This document shows, piece after piece, positions 8,671 through 16,919 of a DNA stretch of 64,000 nt. This stretch comes from Bdellovibrio bacteriovorus. GTDB taxonomy: Bacteria > Bdellovibrionota > Bdellovibrionia > Bdellovibrionales > Bdellovibrionaceae. A program made the position numbers and the translations under genes. Position 1 is the first letter of the stretch. Each line of letters opens with the position of its first letter. The DNA lies in NCBI RefSeq assembly GCF_001592745.1, contig NZ_LUKD01000008.1, positions 195,833-259,832 of the forward strand, written 5' to 3'. The notes under the pieces are model-generated. The model searched no databases and was not told the origin of the DNA. It saw only the letters and a list, made by a program, of their open reading frames with translations.

Positions 8671-8698
8671 AAAAACCCCGGTCGCTCCGGGGTTTTTT
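8671..8698. terminator. Bidirectional terminator between Zrg-like cluster and cyclase operon
   Basis: Stem AAAAACCCCGG / CCGGGGTTTTT with a TCGCT loop and a further T. The A-rich left arm lets it act for the minus-strand cyclase gene, which ends at 8715. Confidence 0.85.
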
Positions 8699-8714
8699 AG
8701 TTTAGAGCTTCTTT

Positions 8715-10541
8715 TTAGGCGGCTTTGACTTTCACTTTATCCGCCGCCTCCGCTTCGTAATCCGAATAAGGCGTTTTTACTTCGACCATGGTGCCGTCTT
8801 CAGCGCGGTAGCCACGGACTTTGAACATCTTTAAAGCTTCCGAACGACCTTTCACTTCGGCGGCTCCAGCAAGCTCTGTTTTAAAATCTTCTCCGATTTT
8901 TTCAATGACCGTATCCGAAATCAAAAGATCGGCGCCGAAAGCTTTTGTAGAAGCCTCAATACGGGAAGCCGTATTCACCGTATTGCCGATAACGGTATAC
9001 TCCATACGTTCATCTGAACCAATCGTTCCAGAGATCGCAAGACCTGCATGCAAGCCCATACCAATATTGATCGGAGGTTGACCACGAGCAACACGTGTTT
9101 CATTGAGTGTTTCAAGAGCACGACGCATTTCTAAACAAGCACGAACGGCATTGTGAGCATCACGATCCGTGGTTTTTGGAGCACCCCAAACCGCCATGAT
9201 CGCATCCCCGATAAACTTATCAACAACACCACCGTGAGAGTTGATAATCTTAACCATCACACCGAAATATTCATTCAGCATTTCAACGACTTCCTCGGGA
9301 GAACGCTTTTCCGAAAATGCGGTAAAACCGCGGATGTCTGAGAAGAAGACCACCACGTCTTTGGATTGACCACCAACGCCGATGTCTTTACCGATCAAAT
9401 CTTCGGCAACCGAAGAGCCGTGGAACTTTGAAAAAAGGCTTTTCACCTTATCACGCTCCTTAAGACCTTCAGTCATGTGATCAAAAGCTTCTGCCAAGTC
9501 TCCCACTTCGTCATGGGATTTCACTTGCGCGCGCGCCTTCACATCAAAGTTACCTCGAGACACCAAGTTGATCATATCCGCCAACTTTTCAATCGGGGAG
9601 GTGAGTGTCATTGAGAATAAGAAGATAAAGAAGATGGCCATGGAAATAGCAGAGCCTGCCACAAAGATAGCTCGGCGGCGGACCTCGCGTGACACTTCAA
9701 GAATGGTTTCTTCCGAAGTTTGCGAAATGACTGTTGCACCAAATGAAGTTTTTACGGAAGCACCGAAATAATTTTTGTCAAAATCCGGATCCACGAATTT
9801 AGTTTGATACTGCGGAGATTTTTGCGTCAGAGCCTTTTTTACAAAAGGGTTCTTACTTACATTCAACCGGGCCATGGCTTTTTGTTCGTCTTTATGCGCC
9901 AACAACTCGCCATAGCGGTCGACTAAGTACTGTGTTCTCTCTGAGGGATCAGTAAAGGGTTTTTCTAAAGGCGCTAAGGTCACGTCCGCCAAAGCCACGT
10001 GAGTGATTTTACCTTGAGCATCGCGAACCAATGGAATGCCGATTGTAATCAGTGCCGGCGCCTTAGGGTAAGACGCATTTTTTAGTTCGATATTTCCCTG
10101 AGCCACATTGCGGATAGGGAACTTCTGCCAAGAGCGAACATTGATAATATAGTTGCTAGCCAAATTGTAAGGACGAAGAACATCTTCCTTTACTTTGCGA
10201 GCCACGGTGTGAACCGATGTGCCGTCTAGTCTTAAAATTTCCAAAGAAACAAAGTTTTTATCTTTTGTGAAGTTGAAATCAAAATCATCACTGGCCGCTG
10301 TCTGATCCGAAGTGTCCTTCATCAACAAAGAGGCCGTCACACGGGTTTTATCCACCAACGAGCTTACGATATTTTCCACTTCCTTGGCTTTTGCCGCCGC
10401 AGATTCAAGATTCGCGATATCGACTTGTTCAGAAGCTTTCTTTTCGAAATAGTCTGAAGAGATCCATGTGATCGTGCCCGTCGCTGCTACCAGGATCAGG
10501 ATGGTCACCGTAATGAGTTTTGTCGAAATAGGTATTCTCAT
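8715..10541 (-). CDS. Membrane sensor class III adenylate/guanylate cyclase (Cache-HAMP-CYC)
   Basis: 608 residues. Transmembrane helix 1 at about 9-27, an extracytoplasmic Cache-like sensor (about 35-288), helix 2 at about 291-313, HAMP (about 314-366), then a class III cyclase domain (about 393-570). Metal-binding Asp402 (FFSDIRGFT) and Asp446 (GDAIMAVWG), base-contacting Lys442 and Thr516 (MEYTVIGNTVN), and transition-state Asn523 and Arg527 (NTASRIE) are all present, so it should be active, probably making cAMP. The usual Asp in YTxIGD is Asn520. The start follows GGAGATGAT. Third gene of an operon with the FecR-type and FN3/barrel genes, 15 bp after the latter. Confidence 0.92.
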   Translation of the reverse strand: MRIPISTKLITVTILILVAATGTITWISSDYFEKKASEQVDIANLESAAAKAKEVENIVSSLVDKTRVTASLLMKDTSDQTAASDDFDFNFTKDKNFVSLEILRLDGTSVHTVARKVKEDVLRPYNLASNYIINVRSWQKFPIRNVAQGNIELKNASYPKAPALITIGIPLVRDAQGKITHVALADVTLAPLEKPFTDPSERTQYLVDRYGELLAHKDEQKAMARLNVSKNPFVKKALTQKSPQYQTKFVDPDFDKNYFGASVKTSFGATVISQTSEETILEVSREVRRRAIFVAGSAISMAIFFIFLFSMTLTSPIEKLADMINLVSRGNFDVKARAQVKSHDEVGDLAEAFDHMTEGLKERDKVKSLFSKFHGSSVAEDLIGKDIGVGGQSKDVVVFFSDIRGFTAFSEKRSPEEVVEMLNEYFGVMVKIINSHGGVVDKFIGDAIMAVWGAPKTTDRDAHNAVRACLEMRRALETLNETRVARGQPPINIGMGLHAGLAISGTIGSDERMEYTVIGNTVNTASRIEASTKAFGADLLISDTVIEKIGEDFKTELAGAAEVKGRSEALKMFKVRGYRAEDGTMVEVKTPYSDYEAEAADKVKVKAA

Positions 10542-10556
10542 ATCATCTCCAAGAGC

Positions 10557-12173
10557 TTAGAAAGCCCACTCCGCGAAAATATTTAGATAGTTCCCGACGA
10601 TGGTGGATTCATTCGTATCTCCGTCCACGGCAAAGTTATCTGATGCAGGGACTGCTTTATAAGACATTTTATCTTCACGACGGGCGTAACCTACCAGGCC
10701 CGTGAATGTCGGAGTGAAGCGATAGCTTCCTAAGAAACCATACTGTGTCGACATTGACGGTGTCAGGGGAGCCCCGTTCGGTGTGCTGATTTTCAAAAGT
10801 GACATATACATATGAGCATTCACTTGAATGCCTAATTTCGGCGTCAAAGAAAACCAATATTCCGCACCAAAGTGCGGACCCGCCGAAGTGATTTTTAGAT
10901 CTTCCGAACTGCCAGAGAAAGGATCACCCACAGTTTCTGGAAGTTCTTTGTAGTAAGGGCCGACTTGGAAGCGCAACTCTCCACGGTCACCCATGGTTTT
11001 GCGATAGACCGCATTGGCTTCCGCAGAGGCAAAAGTCTGTGTCTTACCATTGAAAGTAAAGCCACTCATATCGATGATACCTAAAAATCCCCAAGGAGTT
11101 CTGTCGCCAAACCAACCCAATCCCATACGACCGGTACCACCCAAGGCACTGTAAGCCACGGCCGAATTTTTTTCGGGGTTCTTTCCGCTAAATTGCATTT
11201 CTGTTACTAGGTAACTGGCAATCGCATACCATCCCGTCACACGGTCAATGGATTTACGAACAAGTGCTGTGTACTCGGCTGCTGGAGAACGATCTCCGTG
11301 ACGAACTGAGAAGCTTTGTTTAGCTAGAGGAGAGCTGGGACGTAAATTCGATTTTGCACGTACCGCCACTTGATAGCGGCCACCGGGCCATGTTTCGTCA
11401 AAGGGCAAGGACTCTTCCTGCGTGTTTTCGATGACTTTGAACTTTTCCCATTTTTTGTCTTTTTCATTCAACTTCAGTACAAAAACGTCAAAAGAAGAGA
11501 CATTGTCGGGACGATTCCATTTTACTTCGCGCACGAACTCACTTTCAGGTTTGCTGATCTTTGGATTTTCCAAAGCCTTCCCTAAAACAGAGAATTGTGA
11601 CACGGAAGTCGCATCACTGCGAATGCCTTCATTCGTGGCGGCTAGAACCTTCCAAGTGTAGTTGTTCGCCACTGGAAGGGACAATTTCACTTTCGTATCG
11701 CGAATGACTTCACTGACTTGAGTTTTGCCATCCTCCGAAGTTAGAACGAATTGGTACATGTCTGCGCCGCCCACAGGATTCCATTGGAATTCCATCTTAA
11801 CACTGTCTTCTTCTTTGCTGGCGATTCTGGCGCGAGAAGCGGGGGATTTTAAAATAGCGGCCTCTAAGCCCACATTGAAATCACTCTCTGGAGACCAATC
11901 ACCCGGAACACCCCGATAGTCACGCGCACGCAACTTCATGAGGTACTTGCCGGGAGTCAAGCGTCCATTCCATGCAGCTTCTTTCACTTTGAAAGTAAAA
12001 GTTTTGGCGTCTTTCGGATCTTCTTTCACCTGGCGAAGTTCGATGTCGTAGCTTTTTGCACCTTCGATCGCATCCCACTCAAAGTTCACCAAACGGCGAT
12101 AAGGCGCCGCCCAGACCGCCGAGGTCCAGAATGTGAAAATGAGAATAAGGAACGCGGTCATCAAACGCATCAA
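10557..12173 (-). CDS. Exported fibronectin-like protein with C-terminal beta-barrel
   Basis: 538 residues with a signal peptide (FLILIFTFWTSAVWA). The N-terminal half holds about three fibronectin/Ig-like units marked by repeated motifs such as VNFEWDAIEGAKSYDIELRQ, MEFQWNPVGGADMYQFVLT and REVKWNRPDNVSSFDVFVLK. The C-terminal half (from about 300) has alternating strands such as GRMGLGWFGDRTPWGF and GELRFQVGPYYKEL and ends in YLNIFAEWAF, a typical barrel terminus. It may present beta-sandwich domains in the periplasm from an outer-membrane barrel. Its ATG overlaps the stop of the FecR-domain gene by 4 bp. The conserved pairing with a FecR-domain protein and a cyclase suggests an envelope-sensing relay (inference). 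Confidence 0.7.
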   Translation of the reverse strand: MMRLMTAFLILIFTFWTSAVWAAPYRRLVNFEWDAIEGAKSYDIELRQVKEDPKDAKTFTFKVKEAAWNGRLTPGKYLMKLRARDYRGVPGDWSPESDFNVGLEAAILKSPASRARIASKEEDSVKMEFQWNPVGGADMYQFVLTSEDGKTQVSEVIRDTKVKLSLPVANNYTWKVLAATNEGIRSDATSVSQFSVLGKALENPKISKPESEFVREVKWNRPDNVSSFDVFVLKLNEKDKKWEKFKVIENTQEESLPFDETWPGGRYQVAVRAKSNLRPSSPLAKQSFSVRHGDRSPAAEYTALVRKSIDRVTGWYAIASYLVTEMQFSGKNPEKNSAVAYSALGGTGRMGLGWFGDRTPWGFLGIIDMSGFTFNGKTQTFASAEANAVYRKTMGDRGELRFQVGPYYKELPETVGDPFSGSSEDLKITSAGPHFGAEYWFSLTPKLGIQVNAHMYMSLLKISTPNGAPLTPSMSTQYGFLGSYRFTPTFTGLVGYARREDKMSYKAVPASDNFAVDGDTNESTIVGNYLNIFAEWAF

Positions 12174-13981
12174 TTCACCTTAATCTTCTTCAATGTGGGG
12201 GCGCGCAGATTTGATTTATCTGGCACCAGAAGTTTTCTTGCGGGAGCGACCTCGCTAGGGCGACCATAGTTATCCATCGCCGAAAGCTCGATTTCATATT
12301 CTCCTGGAAGAAGATTTTTTAAAGCTGTCATATTGTTTGTGTATTTCGAACGTTTCAATTCTTTGCCATTTTTACGAATGGTCAGCCAATATTCTTTGGC
12401 GCCATCGAGTTTCGTCCACTCCAGTTGAGTACGACCGTCAAAAGTAGCTTGCAAAGGTCCTTCAGCAGGAACGAACAACGGAGCTTGAAGTAGTGGAAGA
12501 GGTGACACCGTCAAAGGCTGCGACACCTTCGTGCCAAGAATTTGACCGTCTTTATTCACCGCTTCGATGGAAGCGATGTAACGACCTGGCTTGGGCACGG
12601 TTGCAGAGAACTTAGTGTCTTTCACTTCCAATGAAGAGGCTGATCTTGGATCTGCATTTTCTTCTAGAAGCTTCACGCGGTAAAGAGCCACATCGTCCGT
12701 TTTATCCGCTTTCCATGTCAAACCCACTTGAGGTTTTTCTACATAGTACTGAGTCATTTGCGTTTCAGGCATTGTGAAATCCACATTGACTGGAACCAGC
12801 GGAGCACGCTCCACCTTCGCCTGAACTTGTTCCGCAGGTTTTACGGTGAACTTTTGAACTTTTCCTAAGACCGGCTTGTCAGACTCGACATAATAAGAAC
12901 TCATCCGCCAATAATAAGTGCCAGCTTTCAATGAAGGCAGAGTGTAACTTTCTTCATTTGAAAAAGATTGAGTAGCGATTTTCTTTTGCAAAGTGGGGTC
13001 AGACCAAACTTCCAAAGTCATCTGGCGAGTGTCATCACCTTTTTGCCATTTAAATGTCATATCAAACGGAGTTTTCGCCGCTGGGATATCCGCGTCCGCA
13101 GTAGGAAACACCACTGTCGGCGCGTAGCGAGCTAAAACTTCTGTTTTATAAATTGGGCTTTCTGCAATCACATTCCCCAGGGATGATGTCCCGACAAGTT
13201 TCCAGTAGTGACGCCCAAAGGGAAGTGAAGCATTAACTTGGTTTTGATTTAAAGCGGCTTGAACAAATGGTTTTAACTGCTTTCGACTTGGGCCCACCCA
13301 CAAGGAAACTTGTGTGCCTTGCGGAAAGCCTGTCCATTGAAACGGTACGGGCTGTGGTGATTCCGCATCCATCGCGATAGGTTTTTGCGGAAGGGGAGTC
13401 AAAACTTTGATGACGGTTGTTGAAGTCAAATCTTTGCTTCGACCATCGTCACCTTTTACCGAGGCTTTACCCTCTAAGACTTGAACGTCGACGGAGTTGC
13501 CGCGGCCTTTGGATAATGAAGCTGAAGCTTGAGAAAGATCCACTTTTCCATTTGCTGAATTCAACACAAGGCCCGGGGCGTTGGCTTCGGCTCCACCAGC
13601 TTTGGCGTTAACGAATAAACTACCTTCCATCAAATCAAGGGCGATCTCGCCCTCTGATTTTTTGATGACGATCAACGACTCGGGCTCGAGATCCAAATAG
13701 CGATCTGAATCAACGAACTGAATGCGCACTTCACCGCGTTCGCTGGTGCGAATCGCTTCTCCGTTATAGAGAGGTTCCCCTGTGTTCACGAGTTGCCATA
13801 GCAGGCGCGAAGCGGGACGACGTTGAATGTCTTCAACAACTTTCCCAACGTAGGCCAATGGTTTTTCATTTCCATAAGAGGAATTACGGTCTTCGGTGGA
13901 TTGATACCAATACCAAGTCACAGCGAAAACTGATGATGAACTAAGTGCTGCGACAAGCAGCCGTTTCCACTGTTTTTTCAT
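12170..13981 (-). CDS. FecR-domain protein with Ig/FN3-like repeats, membrane anchored
   Basis: 603 residues. An N-terminal hydrophobic anchor (LLVAALSSSSVFAVTWYWY) is followed by a FecR-type domain (about 40-195): VGKVVEDIQRRP..., GEPLYNGEAIRTSERGEVRIQF, LEPESLIVIKKSEGEIALDLMEGSLFVNAKAGG. After it come at least four beta-sandwich units, each with a core like FDMTFKWQKGDDTRQMTLEVW or LEWTKLDGAKEYWLTIR, similar to the units in the next gene. First gene of the operon; AAGGAGGA precedes the ATG. FecR domains elsewhere transmit surface signals to a membrane regulator; here the natural partner is the cyclase two genes downstream. Confidence 0.82.
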   Translation of the reverse strand: MKKQWKRLLVAALSSSSVFAVTWYWYQSTEDRNSSYGNEKPLAYVGKVVEDIQRRPASRLLWQLVNTGEPLYNGEAIRTSERGEVRIQFVDSDRYLDLEPESLIVIKKSEGEIALDLMEGSLFVNAKAGGAEANAPGLVLNSANGKVDLSQASASLSKGRGNSVDVQVLEGKASVKGDDGRSKDLTSTTVIKVLTPLPQKPIAMDAESPQPVPFQWTGFPQGTQVSLWVGPSRKQLKPFVQAALNQNQVNASLPFGRHYWKLVGTSSLGNVIAESPIYKTEVLARYAPTVVFPTADADIPAAKTPFDMTFKWQKGDDTRQMTLEVWSDPTLQKKIATQSFSNEESYTLPSLKAGTYYWRMSSYYVESDKPVLGKVQKFTVKPAEQVQAKVERAPLVPVNVDFTMPETQMTQYYVEKPQVGLTWKADKTDDVALYRVKLLEENADPRSASSLEVKDTKFSATVPKPGRYIASIEAVNKDGQILGTKVSQPLTVSPLPLLQAPLFVPAEGPLQATFDGRTQLEWTKLDGAKEYWLTIRKNGKELKRSKYTNNMTALKNLLPGEYEIELSAMDNYGRPSEVAPARKLLVPDKSNLRAPTLKKIKVN

Positions 13982-14127
13982 GCAATCCTCCTTCTTAGTT
14001 TTTCGGAGAATTTTTCTCGGTATTTAATAGCGCTTAAGTCTAGGACCGAAGGCTTAGTCAAAAAAAATTAACGATGAATCAGAAAACAGGCTGGAGAGTT
14101 TCTATCGAATGGTCTAGAGTCTTGCCT

Positions 14128-14604
14128 ATGGATAATAATAAGAACTACATTACGCCCCAAGGTCTAGCCAAACTCAAAGCCGAGTACCATGAGCTCATGC
14201 ATGTGGAGCGCCCGAAGCTTGTTGAAGTGGTGGCTTGGGCCGCCAGCAATGGAGATCGTTCTGAAAACGCCGATTATCAATATGGAAAACGTCGCTTGCG
14301 TGAAATTGATAAGCGCGTTCATTTTCTGACAAAAAGAATTGAAGACGCCGAAGTCGTGGACCCAAAAGCGATGAAAGGCACGACGGTTCTTTTTAGTGCG
14401 ACTGTCACACTGGCGGATGAAGAAGGTGAAGAAGTCGTCTATCAAATCGTGGGCGAAGACGAATTTGATCCTAAGAACGGGAAGATCTCCTGGAAATCTC
14501 CGGTGGCCAAAGCACTTCTAGGAAAAAAGGTTGGCGACGAGGTTCGTATCGTAAAACCTGCGGGCGAAGAGTACGTCACGATTGAGAGCGTCGAATACAA
14601 GTAA
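14128..14604 (+). CDS. greB: Transcription elongation factor GreB
   Basis: About 158 residues. Rescues backtracked RNA polymerase by stimulating transcript cleavage. The N-terminal coiled coil has the GreB signature ERPKLVEVVAWAASNGDRSENADYQYGKRRLREIDKRV (17-54 approximately), where the acidic tip residues D and E of GDRSENADY are the catalytic pair; the FKBP-like C-terminal domain includes SPVAKALLGKKVGDEV. The ATG at 14128 gives the standard GreB N-terminus (TPQGLAKLKAEY near residue 8). An in-frame ATG at 14074 would add 18 residues not seen in the family. Divergent from the FecR operon, terminated at 14629. Confidence 0.93.
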   Translation: MDNNKNYITPQGLAKLKAEYHELMHVERPKLVEVVAWAASNGDRSENADYQYGKRRLREIDKRVHFLTKRIEDAEVVDPKAMKGTTVLFSATVTLADEEGEEVVYQIVGEDEFDPKNGKISWKSPVAKALLGKKVGDEVRIVKPAGEEYVTIESVEYK

Positions 14605-14628
14605 AAATTACAGCTGCGTGTTAGTAAT

Positions 14629-14657
14629 AGGGCCTTTATGTGGGCCCTTTTTATTTT
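14629..14657 (+). terminator. Intrinsic terminator after greB
   Basis: Short stem AGGGCC / GGCCCT with an 8-base loop followed by TTTTTATTTTT, 25 bp after the greB stop. Confidence 0.65.
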
Positions 14658-14717
14658 TAAAATTGTCTTTGCTTCCATAACCGGACACACTCGCTTCGCA
14701 CATCCGGGGGGATATTC

Positions 14718-15209
14718 ATGAATATGAAATGGGCTTTTGTTCTAACTTGTGTCTTTGTACTTTCATCTTACGAAACAGTTGAAGCTAAACGCAAAAATCG
14801 CCAAGAAGTAAATCCCGTTTTCGAAAAAATTGAGCAGCCTTCTGAATCCTTTCTTATCGACGAAAATTCCAGCGATGCAGACATTGTACGTGCCGTGAAT
14901 GATCAACGTCGCGTTGATTTCGTTGAGGGTGGCAGCATGGTTGTGGTGAAAGTCCTGCCTGATGACAACCAAGGTTTGGCTCATCAAAAATGGACGGTGC
15001 GCCTTTCCAATGGAAAGAACATGCAAGCTGTGTATAATTCAGATATGTGCCCACGTGTTCCTATTAAAGTCGGCGACGTGATCGCGATGGGTGGACAGTT
15101 TATTTGGACAAACAAAGGTGGCCTCCTCCATTGGCTGCATCATGACCCGCGCGGCAAACGCCAAGATGGTTATGTTTATGTAAACGGGAAGTTCTATTGC
15201 AAAGACTAG
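14718..15209 (+). CDS. DUF3465 family secreted protein
   Basis: 163 residues with a signal peptide (MKWAFVLTCVFVLSSYETVEA). The second half carries the DUF3465 pattern: HQKWTVRLSNGKNMQAVYN, CPRVPIKVGDVIAMGGQFIW, then GGLLHWLHHDPRGKRQDGYVYVNGKFY; this resembles an OB-fold-like small domain with a conserved HHDPRG. Biochemical function of the family is unknown to me. The ATG follows a GGGGGG-rich site (CCGGGGGGATATTC). Its 3' end overlaps the next gene by 13 bp, so the two are probably co-expressed. Confidence 0.85.
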   Translation: MNMKWAFVLTCVFVLSSYETVEAKRKNRQEVNPVFEKIEQPSESFLIDENSSDADIVRAVNDQRRVDFVEGGSMVVVKVLPDDNQGLAHQKWTVRLSNGKNMQAVYNSDMCPRVPIKVGDVIAMGGQFIWTNKGGLLHWLHHDPRGKRQDGYVYVNGKFYCKD

Positions 15210-16174
15210 ATTTGATTCCATGTGAAGCTCCGTTTTGGGCCGACAGCGGTCACGGGCAAACTTTGTGGTCTCACTTTCTTAAGTCTCCCGAACTCGAAAA
15301 TTTTGGAACTCAATTTGAAGTCGATCTTCCTGATGGAGATCGACTTTTTTGTTTTCATATTCCAGGTGCAAGTGACACGGTCGTAAGTGTCTATCATGGT
15401 CTTTCCGGAGATGTGACTTCGGACTACATGCAAAGAACCGCCTTGGTGTGCCAGAAGCTGGGGCACTCTGTGGTCCTCGTCAATCACCGTGGAGCAGGGA
15501 TTGGAGCCGCTTACGCTCGCAATCCGTATCACTCGGGTCGTGCCGAAGATATGTCGGCGGTGTTAAAAAAACTGCGCGAGATGTTTCCGGCAAAAAAGCA
15601 AATCGCCGTGGGTTTTTCGATGAGTGCCAACATCCTGCTTTGTTTGTTAGGTGGATTTCGTGGCGAAGTAAAGCCCGATGCCGCCATCACGGTGAACGCC
15701 CCGATTGATCTTATGCAGGGCTCACAGTTACTAAAAACAGGCTTCAATCGTATTTATGATTTGCGTTTTGTTCTGCGTTTAAGAAAAAACGTTGAAGAAA
15801 AATTTCGTCAGGGATTGATCACTCAGAAATACGACATTCCCGCTTGGTCGACAATTTGGGATATGGATCAGATTTACACAGCGCCCGCAGCCGGATTTAA
15901 AGATCGTTCTGATTATTACCAAAATTGCTCGGCGATTCATTATCTTTCAAAAATCCAGACGCCCACTTATGTTTTAACCGCACAAGATGATCCTTTTGTG
16001 TCCGTGGAAAATTATATGAAGGCGTCTTTTTCTAAGAGTACCATGCTGCACGTAGAAGCTCGTGGTGGACATATGGGGTATTTGGCAAAACAAAATACGC
16101 CCTTAGGTTCTGTGCGCTGGCTAGATTATTACGTCCACGAGGCTTTGCAGTCTTTGAAACAGGTGTTGGCTTAA
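15197..16174 (+). CDS. YheT-type alpha/beta hydrolase
   Basis: 325 residues. Alpha/beta-hydrolase fold of the YheT/UPF0017 group: VVSVYHGLSGDVTSDYMQ (oxyanion region), VLVNHRGAG, nucleophile elbow VGFSMSANILL (Ser in GFSMSA), a late Asp in LTAQDDPFVS, and the catalytic His in ARGGHMGY. The N-terminal APFWADSGHGQTLWSHF is also typical of the family (usually P-x-x-GHxQT). The TTG start at 15197 lies inside the end of the DUF3465 gene. Substrate unknown; family members are lipid- or ester-active. It overlaps the convergent glycosyltransferase gene by 4 bp. Confidence 0.88.
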   Translation: MQRLDLIPCEAPFWADSGHGQTLWSHFLKSPELENFGTQFEVDLPDGDRLFCFHIPGASDTVVSVYHGLSGDVTSDYMQRTALVCQKLGHSVVLVNHRGAGIGAAYARNPYHSGRAEDMSAVLKKLREMFPAKKQIAVGFSMSANILLCLLGGFRGEVKPDAAITVNAPIDLMQGSQLLKTGFNRIYDLRFVLRLRKNVEEKFRQGLITQKYDIPAWSTIWDMDQIYTAPAAGFKDRSDYYQNCSAIHYLSKIQTPTYVLTAQDDPFVSVENYMKASFSKSTMLHVEARGGHMGYLAKQNTPLGSVRWLDYYVHEALQSLKQVLA

Positions 16175-16902
16175 AGAACACTTTTCTTCAACAAATCCCA
16201 ACGCGCGCTCCAGTACCCATAGGATAAAGACGTTGCGCCAGAATCCCAGATAGGAACTTCCAGAATCTTACGGGCATGTTGCGCATAAGCGTGATGTAAA
16301 TCCGGGTGTAAGTACCAACCGGAAAGCTTGGCCGGCAGTGATTTGTCGATGGCTAACCAAGACTCCTTCGTGAATCCTCCGATTTCGCAGAAAGGGTCCA
16401 GTGAGCTGAAGCTTTTGTTCTTCTCTTTAAAAATTCCGGTGAATAAGTGTTCGATAGAATGTCGGGGACCCGTGCGACGGTGGAACAGACTGTCCTTTTT
16501 CGATATGCGTTCACCCCAACATAAAGCCACAGTCGGGTCTGTCATCAGGTTCTGCAAGACTTTGAAAAGATCGCCAAAGGGCGTGGAAAGCAAAGGATCT
16601 GCAACCAGAACATAAGGCGCTTGGGCTTTTGAAAAAGCTCGGCGTAAACTTTCTGCACGCCCCAGATATTTCTCGTTAAAAAGAGTTTGAATGTCTTCAC
16701 GTTGTGGAGATTCTGTTTGAGCGGCTTTAACCTGAGCCAGCGCGTCTTCTGCATCTTTTTCGATAACCGCGAGGAGTTCATAGTTCAGTGGGAACTTCTG
16801 AAAAAAACCGCGCAGATCCTTCATGAAAGAAGGAATAAACGCTGCATCTTTATGCAGATAAATAACGAATGAGCAATGCAGGGTTGACTCTGAAGATTCC
16901 AT
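16171..16902 (-). CDS. Family 2-like glycosyltransferase (divergent)
   Basis: About 243 residues from the ATG at 16902; a TTG ten codons upstream is possible but would overlap the divergent gene. The pattern is GT2-like: SFVIYLHKDAAFIPSFMKDL (nucleotide-sugar strand), ELLAVIEKDAEDAL, LGRAESLRRAFSKAQAPYVLVADPLL, where VADPL takes the place of the DxD motif, and a late GGFTKESW. The DxD is not canonical, so metal use and activity are uncertain. It diverges from the GT-C gene with only 17 bp between starts, suggesting shared control and a common envelope-glycan pathway. Confidence 0.6.
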   Translation of the reverse strand: MESSESTLHCSFVIYLHKDAAFIPSFMKDLRGFFQKFPLNYELLAVIEKDAEDALAQVKAAQTESPQREDIQTLFNEKYLGRAESLRRAFSKAQAPYVLVADPLLSTPFGDLFKVLQNLMTDPTVALCWGERISKKDSLFHRRTGPRHSIEHLFTGIFKEKNKSFSSLDPFCEIGGFTKESWLAIDKSLPAKLSGWYLHPDLHHAYAQHARKILEVPIWDSGATSLSYGYWSARWDLLKKSVL

Positions 16903-16919
16903 CTTTACGATAGTTAACA

